DNA of 64,000 nt, taken from NCBI GenBank assembly GCA_030949405.1, contig JAUZSN010000002.1:2714553-2778552 (forward strand), given 5' to 3'. Below, piece after piece: positions 63,396 to 64,000 of this stretch. Positions within the stretch are counted from its first letter, which is position 1. Every line of letters starts with the position of its first letter. The notes under the pieces are model-generated. The model saw nothing but the letters and a program-made list of their open reading frames with translations. It had not been told where the DNA came from and did no database searches. Source of the DNA: Methylococcales bacterium. GTDB lineage: Bacteria; Pseudomonadota; Gammaproteobacteria; Methylococcales; Methylomonadaceae. The position numbers were made by a program, and so were the translations under genes.

Positions 63396-64000
63396 TACCA
63401 ACTTCCTTTTGAACTGGCAAAACCACCTGTGGTGTTAATCGGACGTTCGCGCCTGTCCGCATCTTTTTTAGTGTTCACTTTTACAGGAATATAACGATAT
63501 TCTTTATAGTCCATCAAACTTGCGAACCATGCCATTAGAAAAGCAATCGCCGCGTCACCGTGACGATCTTTGTTATCGCCTGTTTTTATATCGGGAACTT
63601 TAGGAATGCCGTTGACTAATTGAATTGCTCGCAGATCATTCAGCACATCAGCATCTTTGGGTATTTTTAGCTGCTCGTCTTCAAAAGCGGCCTTGAGTTT
63701 GGGCATATTTTCAAGATAAAAACCTTGGGTTAGCATCACTTGCTCTATACATTCCCCATAGCGATACCCTGCTTGTTCGGCTAAATATTGCCCATTGCCT
63801 CGTGCATCTAATGCCGCCCCGCTAAACTTTGGCAGACGGTCAATAATATAATAAAGAATTTGTTCTTGATTTTTGAAGGGGGCGTTTTTAAGTTCGACTA
63901 AAAAAGGGGCGGTTCGGCTGAGGTTTTGCTCAATTGCCAGCGGTGCGAGTACCGTTAAATCGCCACTCCGCGCAAAATCCTCTCCTAAACAATGTTGTAA
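63395..64000 (-). CDS. Mu gp28-like terminase large subunit, C-terminal part (cut by window edge)
   Basis: The last 201 codons of the packaging motor; the start lies beyond base 64000. GEDFARSGDLTVLAPL near the window edge holds the first acidic residue of the RNase H-like nuclease. AALDARGNGQYLAEQAG and DRHGDAAIAFLMAW are the other nuclease-type motifs. It cuts and packages DNA with gp27, which is not in the window. Confidence 0.9.
   Translation of the reverse strand, partial: LQHCLGEDFARSGDLTVLAPLAIEQNLSRTAPFLVELKNAPFKNQEQILYYIIDRLPKFSGAALDARGNGQYLAEQAGYRYGECIEQVMLTQGFYLENMPKLKAAFEDEQLKIPKDADVLNDLRAIQLVNGIPKVPDIKTGDNKDRHGDAAIAFLMAWFASLMDYKEYRYIPVKVNTKKDADRRERPINTTGGFASSKGSW

Overview
The window reads as AT-rich gammaproteobacterial chromosome. 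Evidence is the set FtsK, GalU, a B12-type class II ribonucleotide reductase, a UbiH-family hydroxylase, GltB, CysJ, PhoB/PhoR, MnmG/RsmG, CtaA, TrpE/TrpG and EttA. The pyrophosphate-type phosphofructokinase would suit a methanotroph or sulfur oxidiser, but the genus cannot be fixed from this sequence.

Region 1 (1-9662) is the attI-proximal end of a sedentary integron whose cassettes read leftwards. Four attC-type hairpins (422-519, 2392-2493, 8081-8178 and a degenerate one at 9167-9231) separate cassettes. The two core sequences bounding each cassette are reverse complements of each other, as expected if each was once a circle. From attI leftwards the cassettes carry: a tiny gene-less unit; a PLD-type nuclease; a complete type II restriction-modification system (controller C with a double C-box, an HNH endonuclease in a C-R operon, and a convergent m5C methyltransferase); a NERD-helicase; and another m5C methyltransferase cut by the window edge. 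Every cassette product has a defence- or DNA-modification-like fold. The R-M system is broken by three near-identical 1.1 kb IS5-like elements, one in M and two in R, each with its own disabling mutations. A 49-codon remnant of intI (9513-9662) lies divergently from the cassettes, where an integron integrase belongs, so the array has lost its local integrase.

Region 2 (9907-41128) is core chromosome: redoxin, cyclophilin, PPi-PFK, ftsK-galU-nrdJ (nrdJ holds a 133-residue Hint/mini-intein at its catalytic cysteine), an NlpC/P60 lipoprotein, a UbiH-family hydroxylase, a very long gltB, an inserted DUF262 + HEPN pair (the HEPN gene frameshifted in a T7 run), cysJ, phoB-phoR, a TPR protein, mnmG-rsmG, a small exported protein, ctaA, trpE-trpG and ettA.

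Region 3 (41192-64000) starts with a tRNA-Lys gene, the likely attachment site, followed by a prophage whose genes all lie on the minus strand. The right part is a Mu-like head module (gp28 terminase, gp29 portal, MuF, protease I, T, gp36, G, gp37). The left part is a P2-like contractile tail module (V, W, J, I, fibres, FI, FII, E/E', tape measure, U, X, D) ending in a solitary DNA methyltransferase. Notable details are a -1 frameshift site in E/E', a zincin domain fused to the frameshifted MuF protein, a tyrosine-rich tract in the fibre, and a 117-bp direct repeat beside the attachment end. The phage integrase and early genes lie beyond the right edge or are absent.
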